From an uncultured Prevotellaceae bacterium (lineage in GTDB: Bacteria; Bacteroidota; Bacteroidia; Bacteroidales; Bacteroidaceae): 35,158 nucleotides of DNA. Where the stretch lies: NCBI GenBank assembly GCA_902775075.1, contig CACYKX010000013.1, forward strand, positions 1 through 35,158. The letters run 5' to 3'. The notes below the pieces were generated by a model. That model was not told the DNA's origin. It was given only the letters and a program-made list of their open reading frames with translations, and did not search any database. Of this stretch, positions 8,887-17,601 are shown in pieces. Within the stretch, counting starts at the first letter, position 1. Every line of letters begins with the position of its first letter. The position numbers and the translations under genes are program-made.

Positions 8887-8906
8887 TATTCTTAGTTCTT
8901 ATATAT

Positions 8907-9737
8907 TTATACTTCCTTGTATTCTCCCAATATTTTGATGTTTCTCACCAATGGTGTTATGGCATCGATACTCTGATGATATCTGGTCAGATTATTAAAG
9001 GTCAAATCGACATAAAATAGATATTCCCATTCTTGACCGATAATCGGCAAACTCTGTATCTTTGTCAGATTGATATCATAAAAGCTCAAAATAGTAAGTA
9101 TCTTACTCAAGCTACCTTCTTCATGAGGTAAACTAAATACGATACTGGCCTTATCACATTCCTCTACCCTCTTTAGGAAAGAAGCCTTCCTAGGATTTGT
9201 AACCACTAGGAATCGTGTATAATTGTGTTTGTTGTCATGAATATCTTCCTCCATCACCTTCATTCCATAGAGCTTTGCCGCATATTCTGAGCATATAGCT
9301 GCCATACCATGGCATTTATTCTTCGCGATGAATTCTGCAGCTCCTGCCGTATCTTCAGCTTCAACAGCCTTTAGCTCCGGATGCTTTGACAGGAATATCC
9401 GACATTGTGCAAGAGCTACAGGATGAGAATGAACCTCTTTCAGCGTATCCCAATCATCATCAGGCAAGCAACATATACTATGTTTGATATGCAATTTATG
9501 CTCGCCAACAATCGTTGTACCCGAAGCACGAAGCAATTCATAATTATGCAACAGACTGCCAGCAATTGTATTTTCAATGGCAAGCATTCCAACGACCGTC
9601 GGATCGCGCTTAATGTTTTCAAACACCTCCTCGAACGTGCCACAGCAAATTAGTTCTATCTGCTCTCCTTCGAAGAATTCATGAGCAGCGATGTCATGGA
9701 ACGATCCGATTTCTCCTTGTATTGCAATTCTCTTCAT
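8907..9737 (-). CDS. pheA: Prephenate dehydratase
   Basis: This 276-residue stand-alone dehydratase converts prephenate to phenylpyruvate. Residues 1-180 form the catalytic bilobed domain with the conserved NYTRF (T174-R175-F176) and the AIENTIAGSL segment. Residues about 195-276 form an ACT domain for allosteric Phe binding. The usual ESRP motif there reads IQSLP, so feedback behaviour may differ. It lacks a mutase domain because that activity is fused to DAHP synthase. It is the first structural gene of the aromatic operon and lies about 50 nt downstream of an intrinsic terminator that forms part of an attenuator. Confidence 0.93.
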   Translation of the reverse strand: MKRIAIQGEIGSFHDIAAHEFFEGEQIELICCGTFEEVFENIKRDPTVVGMLAIENTIAGSLLHNYELLRASGTTIVGEHKLHIKHSICCLPDDDWDTLKEVHSHPVALAQCRIFLSKHPELKAVEAEDTAGAAEFIAKNKCHGMAAICSEYAAKLYGMKVMEEDIHDNKHNYTRFLVVTNPRKASFLKRVEECDKASIVFSLPHEEGSLSKILTILSFYDINLTKIQSLPIIGQEWEYLFYVDLTFNNLTRYHQSIDAITPLVRNIKILGEYKEV

Positions 9738-9748
9738 TTTTATTCTTC

Positions 9749-9760
9749 ACCCTTCCGGGT
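9749..9760 (-). promoter_or_regulatory. Small GGAA-capped hairpin next to the pheA ribosome site
   Basis: On the minus strand ACCC-GGAA-GGGT forms a 4-bp stem with a GNRA-type loop 11 nt before the pheA ATG. It could expose or mask the nearby purine-rich ribosome-binding region. Functional meaning is inferred. Confidence 0.3.
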
Positions 9761-9784
9761 TCTCCCTTATATACATACTTTACG

Positions 9785-9819
9785 AAAAACGGTCCTCACT
9801 CTTTAGAGCGGGACCGTTT
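9785..9819 (-). terminator. Attenuator terminator of the aromatic operon
   Basis: On the minus strand AAACGGTCC (9811-9819) pairs with GGACCGTTT (9787-9795). An inner CTCT/AGAG helix is present and the right arm runs straight into TTTTT (9785-9789). This is a full intrinsic terminator located between the leader peptide and pheA, so readthrough is needed to express the operon. Confidence 0.88.
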
Positions 9820-9873
9820 CGTTATTTCTTTATAGTAGAACCATAAGTTGAAATTTACACGCAACTTCCCGCT
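9807..9873 (-). promoter_or_regulatory. Predicted antiterminator pairing
   Basis: On the minus strand AGCGGGA (9867-9873), inside the leader peptide gene and just after its aromatic codons, is perfectly complementary to TCCCGCT (9807-9813) in the left arm of the terminator. The two structures exclude each other. This is the arrangement expected of regions 2 and 3 of a classical attenuator. Confidence 0.7.
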
Positions 9874-9929
9874 TCACAAATTCTTGCAAAGTAAAAATAA
9901 TAATAAAAAGATGCATATAATTTACTCAT
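9855..9929 (-). CDS. Phe/Tyr-rich leader peptide of the aromatic operon
   Basis: This 24-residue open frame begins at an ATG preceded by AAAAAGGA and ends at TAA. Residues 5-14 read YASFYYYFYF: five Tyr and three Phe within ten positions. It starts about 20 nt downstream of the predicted transcription start, and a terminator follows 36 nt after its stop. This layout is that of an attenuation leader. A ribosome stalled on the aromatic codons leaves 9867-9873 free to pair with the terminator arm; a ribosome reaching the stop covers that segment and the terminator forms. The peptide itself is probably not functional. Confidence 0.85.
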   Translation of the reverse strand: MSKLYASFYYYFYFARICEAGSCV

Positions 9930-9955
9930 AATCCTTTTTGTTTCAAATTCAACTG

Positions 9956-9987
9956 CAAATATATAACATTTTATTCGTTTACACAAA
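9956..9987 (-). promoter_or_regulatory. Promoter of the leader peptide/aromatic operon
   Basis: Minus-strand -33 TTTG (9984-9987) and -7 TATATTTG (9956-9963) with a 20-nt spacer. Transcription would start near 9949, about 20 nt before the leader peptide ATG. Confidence 0.8.
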
Positions 9988-10113
9988 CAATCTGCTAATT
10001 ATTTTATATTTTTTCTGTCAAATCCTAAAATATATTCTATTAGCTCTTCCGATAAATGTGTAGATTTTATTGGATGAGTTTGGGATCGTCTTTGCCTACC
10101 ACGAAACGAAAAA

Positions 10114-11031
10114 TTATCTAAACGGATTGTTTTTCCGATAAGCTTCTTCTACCTTTCGTTGGATATCTTCTGTACCTTCGGCTTTGAAGTCGCCATCTAC
10201 ATTTGCTACCTCTGGAGTCAACTCAAGTACTTTACGAGCATCCTCTTCTGCGCCCTCTTTATCTCCCTTTTCCAGTTTGATAGCGCCACGTTCCTTATAA
10301 GCGATAGCAGAGAATGGATCTGCCTCAACGACACGATCATAGAATTTGATAGCTTCATCGTTTTCTCCTTTGGCATGCAATACACGAGCCTTCAGCATCA
10401 ACACATCTTCGTTCTCTGCCTTTGAATGACTCATCAACCAGTCTGCATCCTCACCGGCACCATTCAGATCACCCATTTTCAACAGAGTTTCACCTCTTAA
10501 TAGATATGCCCCTTCTATTACATGGTCATCCTTCAAGTCTTCAGTATTCTGTGCTTCACATTGCATAATACACTTAGTAAGCAAGGCAACACCAATAATT
10601 TGATTTCCTTGTCCTAGGACCGCTCTGGCATGAAGGAATCTCACTTGAGGGTCATCAGCATCTATCGTCTCAGCCTTATCACACACTACCGCCATCTCAT
10701 CGTAGTCTTCCATCATGAAGGCAATATTGGCCATATTCTTCAATATCAAGATGTTATCAGGTTGAGCCTCTTTTAAAATCTGCAACTGCCCCATTGCTTC
10801 AGACAACTGGCCCATTGCTGTATAAGCACGCGAAAGATAATCATTGATTTCCAAATCAGTTTTGATTTCAAGTGCATGATTAAAACATTTCACGGCATAC
10901 TCAAACTCACCTTGGCGTAAAGCTGCTACACCATCATATTTCAACACCTCAAAATTCTTGGTCTCCTGCTGTTTTTTCTCGTTCTCAGGACTAACCTCTT
11001 GACCACTAAAAAGTTTCTTGAAAAATCCCAT
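10114..11031 (-). CDS. Tetratricopeptide repeat protein
   Basis: This 305-residue protein is built almost entirely of TPR-type helix pairs. Examples are YDGVAALRQGEFEYAVKCFNHALEI, the AYTAMGQLSEAMGQLQ stretch and AIKFYDRVVEADPFSAIAYKERGAIKLEKGD. There is no signal peptide, so it is probably cytoplasmic and mediates protein interactions. It starts 8 nt after the stop of the exported 188-residue protein gene, so the two are likely cotranscribed. No enzymatic motif is visible and the partner is unknown. Confidence 0.85.
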   Translation of the reverse strand: MGFFKKLFSGQEVSPENEKKQQETKNFEVLKYDGVAALRQGEFEYAVKCFNHALEIKTDLEINDYLSRAYTAMGQLSEAMGQLQILKEAQPDNILILKNMANIAFMMEDYDEMAVVCDKAETIDADDPQVRFLHARAVLGQGNQIIGVALLTKCIMQCEAQNTEDLKDDHVIEGAYLLRGETLLKMGDLNGAGEDADWLMSHSKAENEDVLMLKARVLHAKGENDEAIKFYDRVVEADPFSAIAYKERGAIKLEKGDKEGAEEDARKVLELTPEVANVDGDFKAEGTEDIQRKVEEAYRKNNPFR

Positions 11032-11039
11032 ATAATATT

Positions 11040-11606
11040 TTAATGCTTAATCTTTTCATATATGTCTTCTGGAAGGACATCAATACGTGTCTGTTTAGGA
11101 TATCTTCCGTTCATTTTCTCAAAGGCCTCACCCACCAAACGTTGACGGTCAAATCGATATTCTGCGTTGATATAGCCATCCGTACCATCTTGCGCCAAGA
11201 TATAGCAAGTAAGATATTGCTGATACCCTACCACCTTGTCGCCTTCTGTCAAAGATATGCTTCCCCATGTTTTCATTGGGAGCGCCACACTTTTTACGAC
11301 CGCATTAGGATACACCTTGCGGAATTTCTGCAAACAGACTTCCTTCAAAGCGATGGCATCATCACCACGATAACGGTCTTCCGTATATATTGGCATATAT
11401 TGTGCACGAAGTTGAGCATCCTTAGTATCATCTATCCCAAATTCTCGCTTAATACTCTTCGTAACTTTCTTAGTGGTCTTCTTTGTCTTTTTCCATATAG
11501 TGGATGCCTTACCGGCAAACGTATTGTCCGTCGATTTCTGCTGAGCCTGTGCTGCTGTCAGCGATAAACTGGCAAGCAAAATGATCATTGTTGTTCTTTT
11601 CATCAT
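11040..11606 (-). CDS. Exported hypothetical protein, 188 residues
   Basis: It has a signal peptide (about 1-21, LLASLSLTAAQA-Q), a Lys/Thr-rich linker (KKTKKTTKKVTKSIKREFG, roughly 39-57) and a C-terminal domain of about 110 residues with no motif I recognise (DGTDGYINAEYRFDRQRLVGEAFE). It is the first gene of a two-gene unit with the TPR protein. A -7 box (minus strand, 11629-11636, TATTTTTG) precedes it. Function unknown; location is probably periplasmic. Confidence 0.7.
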   Translation of the reverse strand: MMKRTTMIILLASLSLTAAQAQQKSTDNTFAGKASTIWKKTKKTTKKVTKSIKREFGIDDTKDAQLRAQYMPIYTEDRYRGDDAIALKEVCLQKFRKVYPNAVVKSVALPMKTWGSISLTEGDKVVGYQQYLTCYILAQDGTDGYINAEYRFDRQRLVGEAFEKMNGRYPKQTRIDVLPEDIYEKIKH

Positions 11607-11628
11607 ATTGGAATATTTTATTCAGAGG

Positions 11629-11636
11629 CAAAAATA
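11629..11636 (-). promoter_or_regulatory. Probable -7 box of the 188-residue exported protein gene
   Basis: TATTTTTG on the minus strand, about 22 nt upstream of the start codon. No -33 element is clear. Confidence 0.4.
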
Positions 11637-11744
11637 ACAAAAAAGAATTTAGCATAAGTCTGTATCAATGATAAAAATCTGTAAAATCAACGATTTCTAA
11701 CACTTTTTGATATTTTAAGTTTCTTCTTTTATACTTTTTATTTT

Positions 11745-11752
11745 TATCTTTG
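11745..11752 (+). promoter_or_regulatory. -7 box for the beta-barrel-like protein gene
   Basis: TATCTTTG lies 25 nt upstream of the ATG at 11778. The -33 region is T-rich without an exact TTTG at the expected place. Confidence 0.5.
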
Positions 11753-11777
11753 CCCCCAATAGAATTATTTTTCATTC

Positions 11778-12557
11778 ATGAAGAGATACTATATATTCAT
11801 TTTATCATGTCTGTGTCTTTCGCTGAATGTAAAAGCACAAGACAATCGTAATCTCAACATTCCTCACGGTTTGGATGTTGAGACTCAGAAACATTTATGG
11901 CAACAGATGGTTGCTGATACCACGAAAAGTGAGAATCTTGCAGACTCTTCCCAACCTATCATCCAGCCCCCTTCGATAATCCAATCGTATGCATACGGAT
12001 TACATCCGGGCCTCAACGCTTCTGTCGGCATTTCTGCTTTCGCAACGTTTGGTAAGAACGTACCACACCATGGAGGTTTCGGACAAGATATCAATTTATC
12101 ATATCTTACTCCACTTACTAAGGACGGTAAGTTATGGCTCGACCTTGGAGGATATTTCAATAACACGACATGGGGCGGTGACAGTTATCGCGATGTTGGG
12201 CTATACGGAATACTTGGTTACAAATTCGACGAACATTGGGAGGGTTTTGCTTATGGACAACTCTCAATCAGCAACAATTACGACAATCTGTGGAACCGTT
12301 ATGGTTACTACGGATATAGCCCTTATTGCTATGGATACCCTATAATGGGATATTCTCCATTATATTATGGTATGGGAACTCCGATGGGCTATGGAATGGG
12401 AATGTCCGGTGCCAATGTAATCGGGGCTGGCGTAAAATATAACGTCAACAAGAATTTCTCTATCGGAGTAAGTTTCCAAGGGGTTTGGTACGACAACAAT
12501 CCTCATCGAAGATTCTTCGAGCATTATTCTTATCCTGCACCTCAGGATGCCAACTAA
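11778..12557 (+). CDS. Exported beta-barrel-like outer membrane protein
   Basis: This 259-residue protein has a signal peptide (about 1-20, SLNVKA-Q). Residues 70-259 alternate hydrophobic and polar residues as in small outer membrane barrels (LNASVGISAFATFGK, WLDLGGYFNN, WEGFAYGQLSISNNY, FSIGVSFQGVWY). A Tyr/Gly/Met/Pro-rich insertion (about 175-215, YGYPIMGYSPLYYGMG) is probably a surface loop. It is alone on the plus strand, convergent with the copper ATPase gene. No enzyme signature is seen; a structural or porin-like role is only inferred. Confidence 0.65.
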   Translation: MKRYYIFILSCLCLSLNVKAQDNRNLNIPHGLDVETQKHLWQQMVADTTKSENLADSSQPIIQPPSIIQSYAYGLHPGLNASVGISAFATFGKNVPHHGGFGQDINLSYLTPLTKDGKLWLDLGGYFNNTTWGGDSYRDVGLYGILGYKFDEHWEGFAYGQLSISNNYDNLWNRYGYYGYSPYCYGYPIMGYSPLYYGMGTPMGYGMGMSGANVIGAGVKYNVNKNFSIGVSFQGVWYDNNPHRRFFEHYSYPAPQDAN

Positions 12558-12590
12558 GAGGCAATTCCTGAGGAAACAGGTTGATTTTTG

Positions 12591-14513
12591 CTAGAAAAAC
12601 TTGAGTCGTAGCGAATTCAGTATGACACTCACACTAGAAAATGCCATTAGAGCACTTGCCCATGTAGGTGTTATTTGGAAATCGATATCAAACAGATATA
12701 ATACTCCCGCAGCAATAGGGATACATATTATATTATAGATAAAGGCCCAAAATAGATTTTCCCGAATCATCCTTACCGTTTTTCGGCTCAGATGAATGGC
12801 GTTAGTAATCGTTTGCAAGTCGTTTCCCATCAAGACGACTTGAGCGACATCCATTGCGACATCGGTACCCTTACCAATCGCAATGCTCACATCTGCCATA
12901 GCCAAGGCTTGTGTGTCGTTGACGCCATCCCCTATCATGGCTACAGTTTTTCCCTCGCTCTGCAACTTTCTTACCAGGTTCTCCTTATCTCCGGGCATCA
13001 CATTACTCTGATAATGAATGATACCGGCTTGCTCCGCCCAATATGCGACAGCCTCATTCTTGTCACCACTCATCATATACACGTCGATACCATCGCTCCT
13101 TAATCGACTCATGACCTCCTGAGCATGTGGTTTCAACTTCTCACGTTCCTCAAGAGAAAGAGCGTCAGCTTGAGTAAAGTCAACATTCTTGTTAGGAATG
13201 GTAAGTGTCCCCGTCTTGTCGGTTACGAGAGCATCCACCTTACATAATTTCTCCAAAGCCGTAGCATCCTTGATAAGTATCTGTTTCTCGGCAGCTTTCC
13301 CTATCCCTATCATCATGGCTGTCGGAGTTGCCAATCCCATTGCACACGGACATGCGATTACCAATACCGCTACCGCAGACAAGATGGCATGAGGCAACAC
13401 TTCATTTCCACCCAACAACCACCATAATAAAAAGGTGAAAAGAGAAGCAAATGCAACCGTTGGTACGAATACTAAAGATAGGCGATCAACGATTCTCTGT
13501 ACCGGAGCTTTAGAACCTTGTGCTTCCTGTACCATCTTGATGATATGTGCAAGAGCTGTATCTTCACCTATCATCCTGGCCCTCATTCTCAGTTTACCTT
13601 GACTCGGAATGGTACCGGCCATCACATGAGATCCTTTTCTCTTCTCGACAGGAGTTGGTTCTCCCGTAATCATACTCTCGTCAACATAGGCGGCATCTGC
13701 AGTCATAAAACTCTCCGCAAAGATTACTTCGCCGTCTACAGGTATCTTCTCTCCGGCCCTTACCTCCAGAACGTCACCCTTCTCTATTGTCGATATAGGT
13801 ACTTCTTCGATCTTACCATCCTCTATGATATGGGCAGTCTTAGGTGCCAATCCCATCAGGTTTCGAATACTTGACGTCATACCATCCCGAGACTTTTCCT
13901 CAAGAAGTCTTCCTGTGAGGACAAAAGTAATGATCATTGCCGATGCATCATAGTAGGTATGCCATACGATTCCTCTAGTCCCCCATACCTCATTTCCCCA
14001 GAAGGTATTGAAGATACTAAACACTAGAGAAATTCCCGTTGACAACGCCACTAAAGTATCCATGTTCGCAGCAACGTGCATTAGTTGTTTCCATGCTGTA
14101 CGATAGAAAGTCCATCCGCAAATCGCGATATTGAATATAGCGATAAGCATCGACAGGAGATTCGACATCAAGTCGGAACCACAAGAAATCCATCTCATGG
14201 AGAATGCCATAATCAACACAGAGAACACCCAACTAAGTATGGTCTTGAAACGAAGATTCCGATAATACTGTCTTTCTATTTCATCTGTCTTGCGATCTTC
14301 TTCTATGACAAGATCGTATCCAATGGCGCTAATCTCACTCTTTATCTGCTGGAGCGTGATGATTCTCTCGTCATATTCTATCAATGCAGTTCTGCTGGGT
14401 AAACTGACAGAGGCATACTTGATACCTTCCAAGGTATTCAACTTACGCTCTACATTTGCCGAACAGGCAGAACATGCCATTCCTATAACAGGAACTGTCT
14501 TCTTCAATAACAT
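12591..14513 (-). CDS. copA: Copper P1B-type ATPase lacking most of the nucleotide-binding domain
   Basis: This 640-residue metal pump has an N-terminal HMA domain (GMACSAC, 11-17), membrane helices, TGE (283-285), the CPC metal site (388-390), phosphorylation site DKTGT (432-436), GDGVND (528-533), and TM motifs YN and MAFSS (about 593 and 623) that fit Cu(I) selectivity. The interval from D432 to the SGD motif (482-484) is only about 50 residues, where CopA proteins usually have roughly 190. The ATP-binding N-domain with its His-Pro motif appears absent, and total length is short by about the same amount. The frame is otherwise intact, so it is either a clean deletion or a lineage-specific short form. 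A CopZ-like chaperone gene is 11 nt upstream. Confidence 0.88.
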   Translation of the reverse strand: MLLKKTVPVIGMACSACSANVERKLNTLEGIKYASVSLPSRTALIEYDERIITLQQIKSEISAIGYDLVIEEDRKTDEIERQYYRNLRFKTILSWVFSVLIMAFSMRWISCGSDLMSNLLSMLIAIFNIAICGWTFYRTAWKQLMHVAANMDTLVALSTGISLVFSIFNTFWGNEVWGTRGIVWHTYYDASAMIITFVLTGRLLEEKSRDGMTSSIRNLMGLAPKTAHIIEDGKIEEVPISTIEKGDVLEVRAGEKIPVDGEVIFAESFMTADAAYVDESMITGEPTPVEKRKGSHVMAGTIPSQGKLRMRARMIGEDTALAHIIKMVQEAQGSKAPVQRIVDRLSLVFVPTVAFASLFTFLLWWLLGGNEVLPHAILSAVAVLVIACPCAMGLATPTAMMIGIGKAAEKQILIKDATALEKLCKVDALVTDKTGTLTIPNKNVDFTQADALSLEEREKLKPHAQEVMSRLRSDGIDVYMMSGDKNEAVAYWAEQAGIIHYQSNVMPGDKENLVRKLQSEGKTVAMIGDGVNDTQALAMADVSIAIGKGTDVAMDVAQVVLMGNDLQTITNAIHLSRKTVRMIRENLFWAFIYNIICIPIAAGVLYLFDIDFQITPTWASALMAFSSVSVILNSLRLKFF

Positions 14514-14524
14514 CTTCTTGGAGA

Positions 14525-14734
14525 TTATAGAATCAACTCGAACTTGCCAAGGTCGTTTACAGCATTCTGAATATCGGTATCCTTAACTGTTTCCTCTTCA
14601 AAATCTACCGTAACATCATGATTGACCAGATTCACCTTTGCGCTATTTACGCCATTCAGTTCCTTTATAGCATTCTCTACCTTTGTGGCACAATGCTCAC
14701 ACTTCATTCCATTTACCGTGAAAACTTTATTCAT
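14525..14734 (-). CDS. Copper chaperone-like HMA protein
   Basis: This 69-residue single heavy-metal-associated domain has the metal-binding GMKCEHC near the N-terminus (C13, C16) and the typical ferredoxin-like pattern to its end. It probably delivers Cu(I) to the downstream ATPase. The two genes are 11 nt apart and share a promoter-like box at 14809-14816. Confidence 0.88.
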   Translation of the reverse strand: MNKVFTVNGMKCEHCATKVENAIKELNGVNSAKVNLVNHDVTVDFEEETVKDTDIQNAVNDLGKFELIL

Positions 14735-14808
14735 ATCGTTCTACTTTTTATAAATTTACTTCTTGTGCATCTCCCCCTCCGGGAATATACGCGGATATAA
14801 TAATGATG

Positions 14809-14816
14809 CAAAAATA
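14809..14816 (-). promoter_or_regulatory. Probable -7 box of the copper gene pair
   Basis: TATTTTTG on the minus strand about 75 nt upstream of the chaperone start. The -33 element is not clear. Confidence 0.4.
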
Positions 14817-14889
14817 ACAATTAATTCCGATAACTAAAGTTCTGAAAAAACATTTTTTTAACTTAATACGATATTCTTTAGCTAAAAAC

Positions 14890-14920
14890 TTTGAACTTCC
14901 AAATTAAATATATACTTTTG
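14890..14920 (+). promoter_or_regulatory. Promoter of the polysaccharide secretion operon
   Basis: -33 TTTG (14890-14893) and -7 TACTTTTG (14913-14920) with a 19-nt spacer, a strong consensus match. The predicted start near 14927 gives a leader of about 140 nt. Confidence 0.75.
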
Positions 14921-15067
14921 CAGGCGAAAAGCGAAATCTCGGAGGGAAACGCGCGCAATATAATCCCTTTAAGGTCATCACTTTAACTGACGATAAGAAC
15001 GAATTATAGAGCTTTTAGTTAAAATTAGAACGAATGCGTGGCGACTAAGCGCATAATTACTTAAAGT
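14921..15067 (+). promoter_or_regulatory. Long structured 5' leader of the polysaccharide operon
   Basis: About 140 untranslated nt with several complementary segments: AGGGA/TCCCT around 14943-14968, TTTAACT (14982-14988) with AGTTAAA (15017-15023), and ATGCG/CGCAT (15034-15054) just ahead of the start codon. No leader peptide or terminator is evident. A regulatory role is only inferred from length and structure. Confidence 0.35.
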
Positions 15068-16396
15068 ATGAACAAAAAGAGAGTTACTATCTTAGTAGCA
15101 CTGGTTTCTATTCTCCTATCGATTCAAGCACAGGAATGTCATAGAGGCAATAACCTTTTAGGGAAATTTCAACAACGTTATGCCGTTATGGATTCCTTAC
15201 TGGCGAATTTGGGGAGAAGGAATTCTAACACTCAAGGTGAGCAGATAACGTCTGTTCACATTGTTCCTGACGATGTTTTTCATAACCTCAACAAGGCTGA
15301 TATCGATGCCTTAAAGGCACAAAATGGATTGCAGACTACAGGACAGTTATATGTACGACCGGGCAAAGGTTTGAGTTATGACCCTGACGATCCCTTGGTC
15401 GCATATAATGCCAAAGCACAAGTAGAGGTAAACTGGGATTTCTTTCAAAGTTCTTACTATAGACGTAAACAGAAAATCAAACTCATTACAACACGTAACG
15501 AACTTGAACGAATGCAATACGAACGGGATGCACTTCTCGAGACTATCGCAGATGAGCATGTCCGCATTCGCCGCATCGATTATAGCTATCTTCTGGGAGT
15601 ACTGAAGGAACATAGCATCAATCTTGCGCTACTCACCTCAACTCAGAGTTATCTTCTTAAGACAGAATCAATCTCGAGTGATGAACTTCTAAAGCTAATC
15701 TCAGAAAAGGCAGAACTTGACCGACAGATTGTTTCTATCGAAGCCGATTCTATATATCAACCGCGAATTCCACAAATGCCGGAAAACATCGCCATCGATA
15801 CGACATCCGTACTTTCTTATATCCGTAGCTACTATTACGATGTACGTCGACTTGCCCTTCAAAGAGAGGTTTTACAGGCGGAACTAGAAAACACAGATTT
15901 CTTAAGTACTACTCATATCATGCCTTTTGCTCGATTATCTTATTATAATAGGTATAAGGCGCACAACACTCAGAATTTTGACGTCGGCATATCATGGCGT
16001 ATTCCACTTTCTTTCGATACCTCCAAGAAACGTAAGGCTATCGTGGCACGCCAGGATGTTATCGATGCACAATATGCACAAACTACCTCGGCTATAGAAA
16101 AGCAGTTGAAACTAATCTTCACCGAGATAGCAAGTTACAATAATAATATCCGTGGCGAATACCAACGCATGAAAAAGCTTAAAGCCTATCTTGACATACG
16201 CAACAAAGCTTATCGAAATGCACTCGGAAACAATTACTCAAGATTGCAACGACTACAGGAATATAATGCCTATCTTTCTTCATGGGAACGCATGCTTACC
16301 TTTGTGTATCAGCGTGATGAACGTTTAGTCGATCTACAGGCTTATATTATCAATCAACCACTCAGTCGGTTCCTTATCAAAACTGTATTAAAATGA
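15068..16396 (+). CDS. TolC-like outer membrane protein
   Basis: This 442-residue protein has a signal peptide (about 1-21, LLSIQA-Q). It contains long helical stretches rich in Lys, Glu, Arg and Leu (RKQKIKLITTRNELERMQYE, DVIDAQYAQTTSAIEKQLKL), with strand-rich segments between (FARLSYYNRYKAHNTQNFDVGISWRIPL). This pattern fits the outer membrane efflux protein (TolC) family, whose usual length is about 430-480. As first gene of a four-gene overlapping set with a HlyD-like adaptor and a GT2 synthase, it is the likely outer membrane exit channel. The TolC call rests on fold pattern and context, not on a sharp motif. Confidence 0.7.
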   Translation: MNKKRVTILVALVSILLSIQAQECHRGNNLLGKFQQRYAVMDSLLANLGRRNSNTQGEQITSVHIVPDDVFHNLNKADIDALKAQNGLQTTGQLYVRPGKGLSYDPDDPLVAYNAKAQVEVNWDFFQSSYYRRKQKIKLITTRNELERMQYERDALLETIADEHVRIRRIDYSYLLGVLKEHSINLALLTSTQSYLLKTESISSDELLKLISEKAELDRQIVSIEADSIYQPRIPQMPENIAIDTTSVLSYIRSYYYDVRRLALQREVLQAELENTDFLSTTHIMPFARLSYYNRYKAHNTQNFDVGISWRIPLSFDTSKKRKAIVARQDVIDAQYAQTTSAIEKQLKLIFTEIASYNNNIRGEYQRMKKLKAYLDIRNKAYRNALGNNYSRLQRLQEYNAYLSSWERMLTFVYQRDERLVDLQAYIINQPLSRFLIKTVLK

Positions 16397-17601
16397 GATC
16401 ATTTAATTTCAACGGACAATCAGGAGATGAGAATCTAGAGCAAATCATCACCGCTCGAAAGAAAAAACTGGCCAAGCAGCAGATCGTTTTCTCTTTCATT
16501 GTCATCTTCTTGCTCATCATACTGGGATTCTATATTGCCCAAAAACTAATATATAGTGAGTTTGATGGCTATGTGCAGACTGATTATGAGAACTATAAAG
16601 CTATCGATGATATTTATGTCTTCGACCATTATAAGAAGGTTGGCGACTTCGTCCTTCCTGGTGATACGCTTTATTCTTATATGTACCTCAGCAATATTTT
16701 GGATCAGGAAAATCTAAACCAAGAACCGGGTGTTGTCATAGCCGATCGTACGGCCCGATTGCAACAAGGAGTAAATGGGTCTGATGCTAATGTTATACGA
16801 GTAAGAATACAGGAACTTCGCAAACAGATTGCCAAGGAAGATCACGACATCCGTTTCGGACTTTCAGACAACTCTCATAAGCTCGACCTTCAACGTGAGC
16901 TCGCTGTAGCTCAGGAACAACTGAAAGCGGCTCTCAGCAAGGATAATGTATATCGACGCATCGGCCAAGAGACACGCATTGCCATGCACCGCACAGGATA
17001 TAGCCGATGTAAAGGTGTGAGCAGCGATGCTGTCGTATTTCGATGTTTCTACAACAAGTATTCAAGTGCCATTCGATATGCTATCGCTAAGGATAGTGCT
17101 GTGGTGACGAAATTCTGGACGACTCCTTTCTCACCAGCGTTCAAGGAGGACCCTATCCTACAGCTCCAACCTATCAATTTCCAGAAAAGCAATATGCAGG
17201 TGGTAGCATATGTGCCTACGGACAAAATGAATACTGTCAACAATAATACCATAGCTGATGTCATCGTCAACGAGGACGTACAGTTCAAAGCCAAAGTTTC
17301 ACTATTGGGTGTACGAACAGAAGAGTTACCAAAAGAACTCCGCAACAGTCTGTCACACATCTACACGGTAGTCATCGTAGTCTTCGAACCTCTGCCTAAT
17401 CAGGTGATGCCTCTTTGGGCAGCCGTAGACCACGTTCCAGTAAAAATAAGAATCAAGAACCTTGATAATGGATATAAGGGTAACTTCACCGATTATTGGT
17501 ACATCAACGGACGTACCGTAACACCTAACACCGAGAAAGCTATCCATCTACAAATCAAGAAGCAACGCGAAAGGAGATACCACTATGGACAAAACATATA
17601 G
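16393..17601 (+). CDS. HlyD-like membrane fusion protein
   Basis: This 402-residue protein has a short cytoplasmic N-terminus, one membrane segment (about 31-50, IVFSFIVIFLLIILGFYIAQ) and a periplasmic region. The lipoyl/barrel-like start is SEFDGYVQTDYENYKAIDDIYVFDHYKKVGDFVLPGDTLY (about 54-93). A coiled coil follows (about 120-185), then a beta-rich region (MQVVAYVPTDKMNTV onward) typical of HlyD adaptors. It overlaps the TolC-like gene by 4 nt (ATGA) and the next gene by 17 nt. It probably bridges the inner membrane synthase to the outer membrane channel, comparable in place to Alg44-type proteins, but no PilZ domain is visible. Confidence 0.75.
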   Translation: MRSFNFNGQSGDENLEQIITARKKKLAKQQIVFSFIVIFLLIILGFYIAQKLIYSEFDGYVQTDYENYKAIDDIYVFDHYKKVGDFVLPGDTLYSYMYLSNILDQENLNQEPGVVIADRTARLQQGVNGSDANVIRVRIQELRKQIAKEDHDIRFGLSDNSHKLDLQRELAVAQEQLKAALSKDNVYRRIGQETRIAMHRTGYSRCKGVSSDAVVFRCFYNKYSSAIRYAIAKDSAVVTKFWTTPFSPAFKEDPILQLQPINFQKSNMQVVAYVPTDKMNTVNNNTIADVIVNEDVQFKAKVSLLGVRTEELPKELRNSLSHIYTVVIVVFEPLPNQVMPLWAAVDHVPVKIRIKNLDNGYKGNFTDYWYINGRTVTPNTEKAIHLQIKKQRERRYHYGQNI

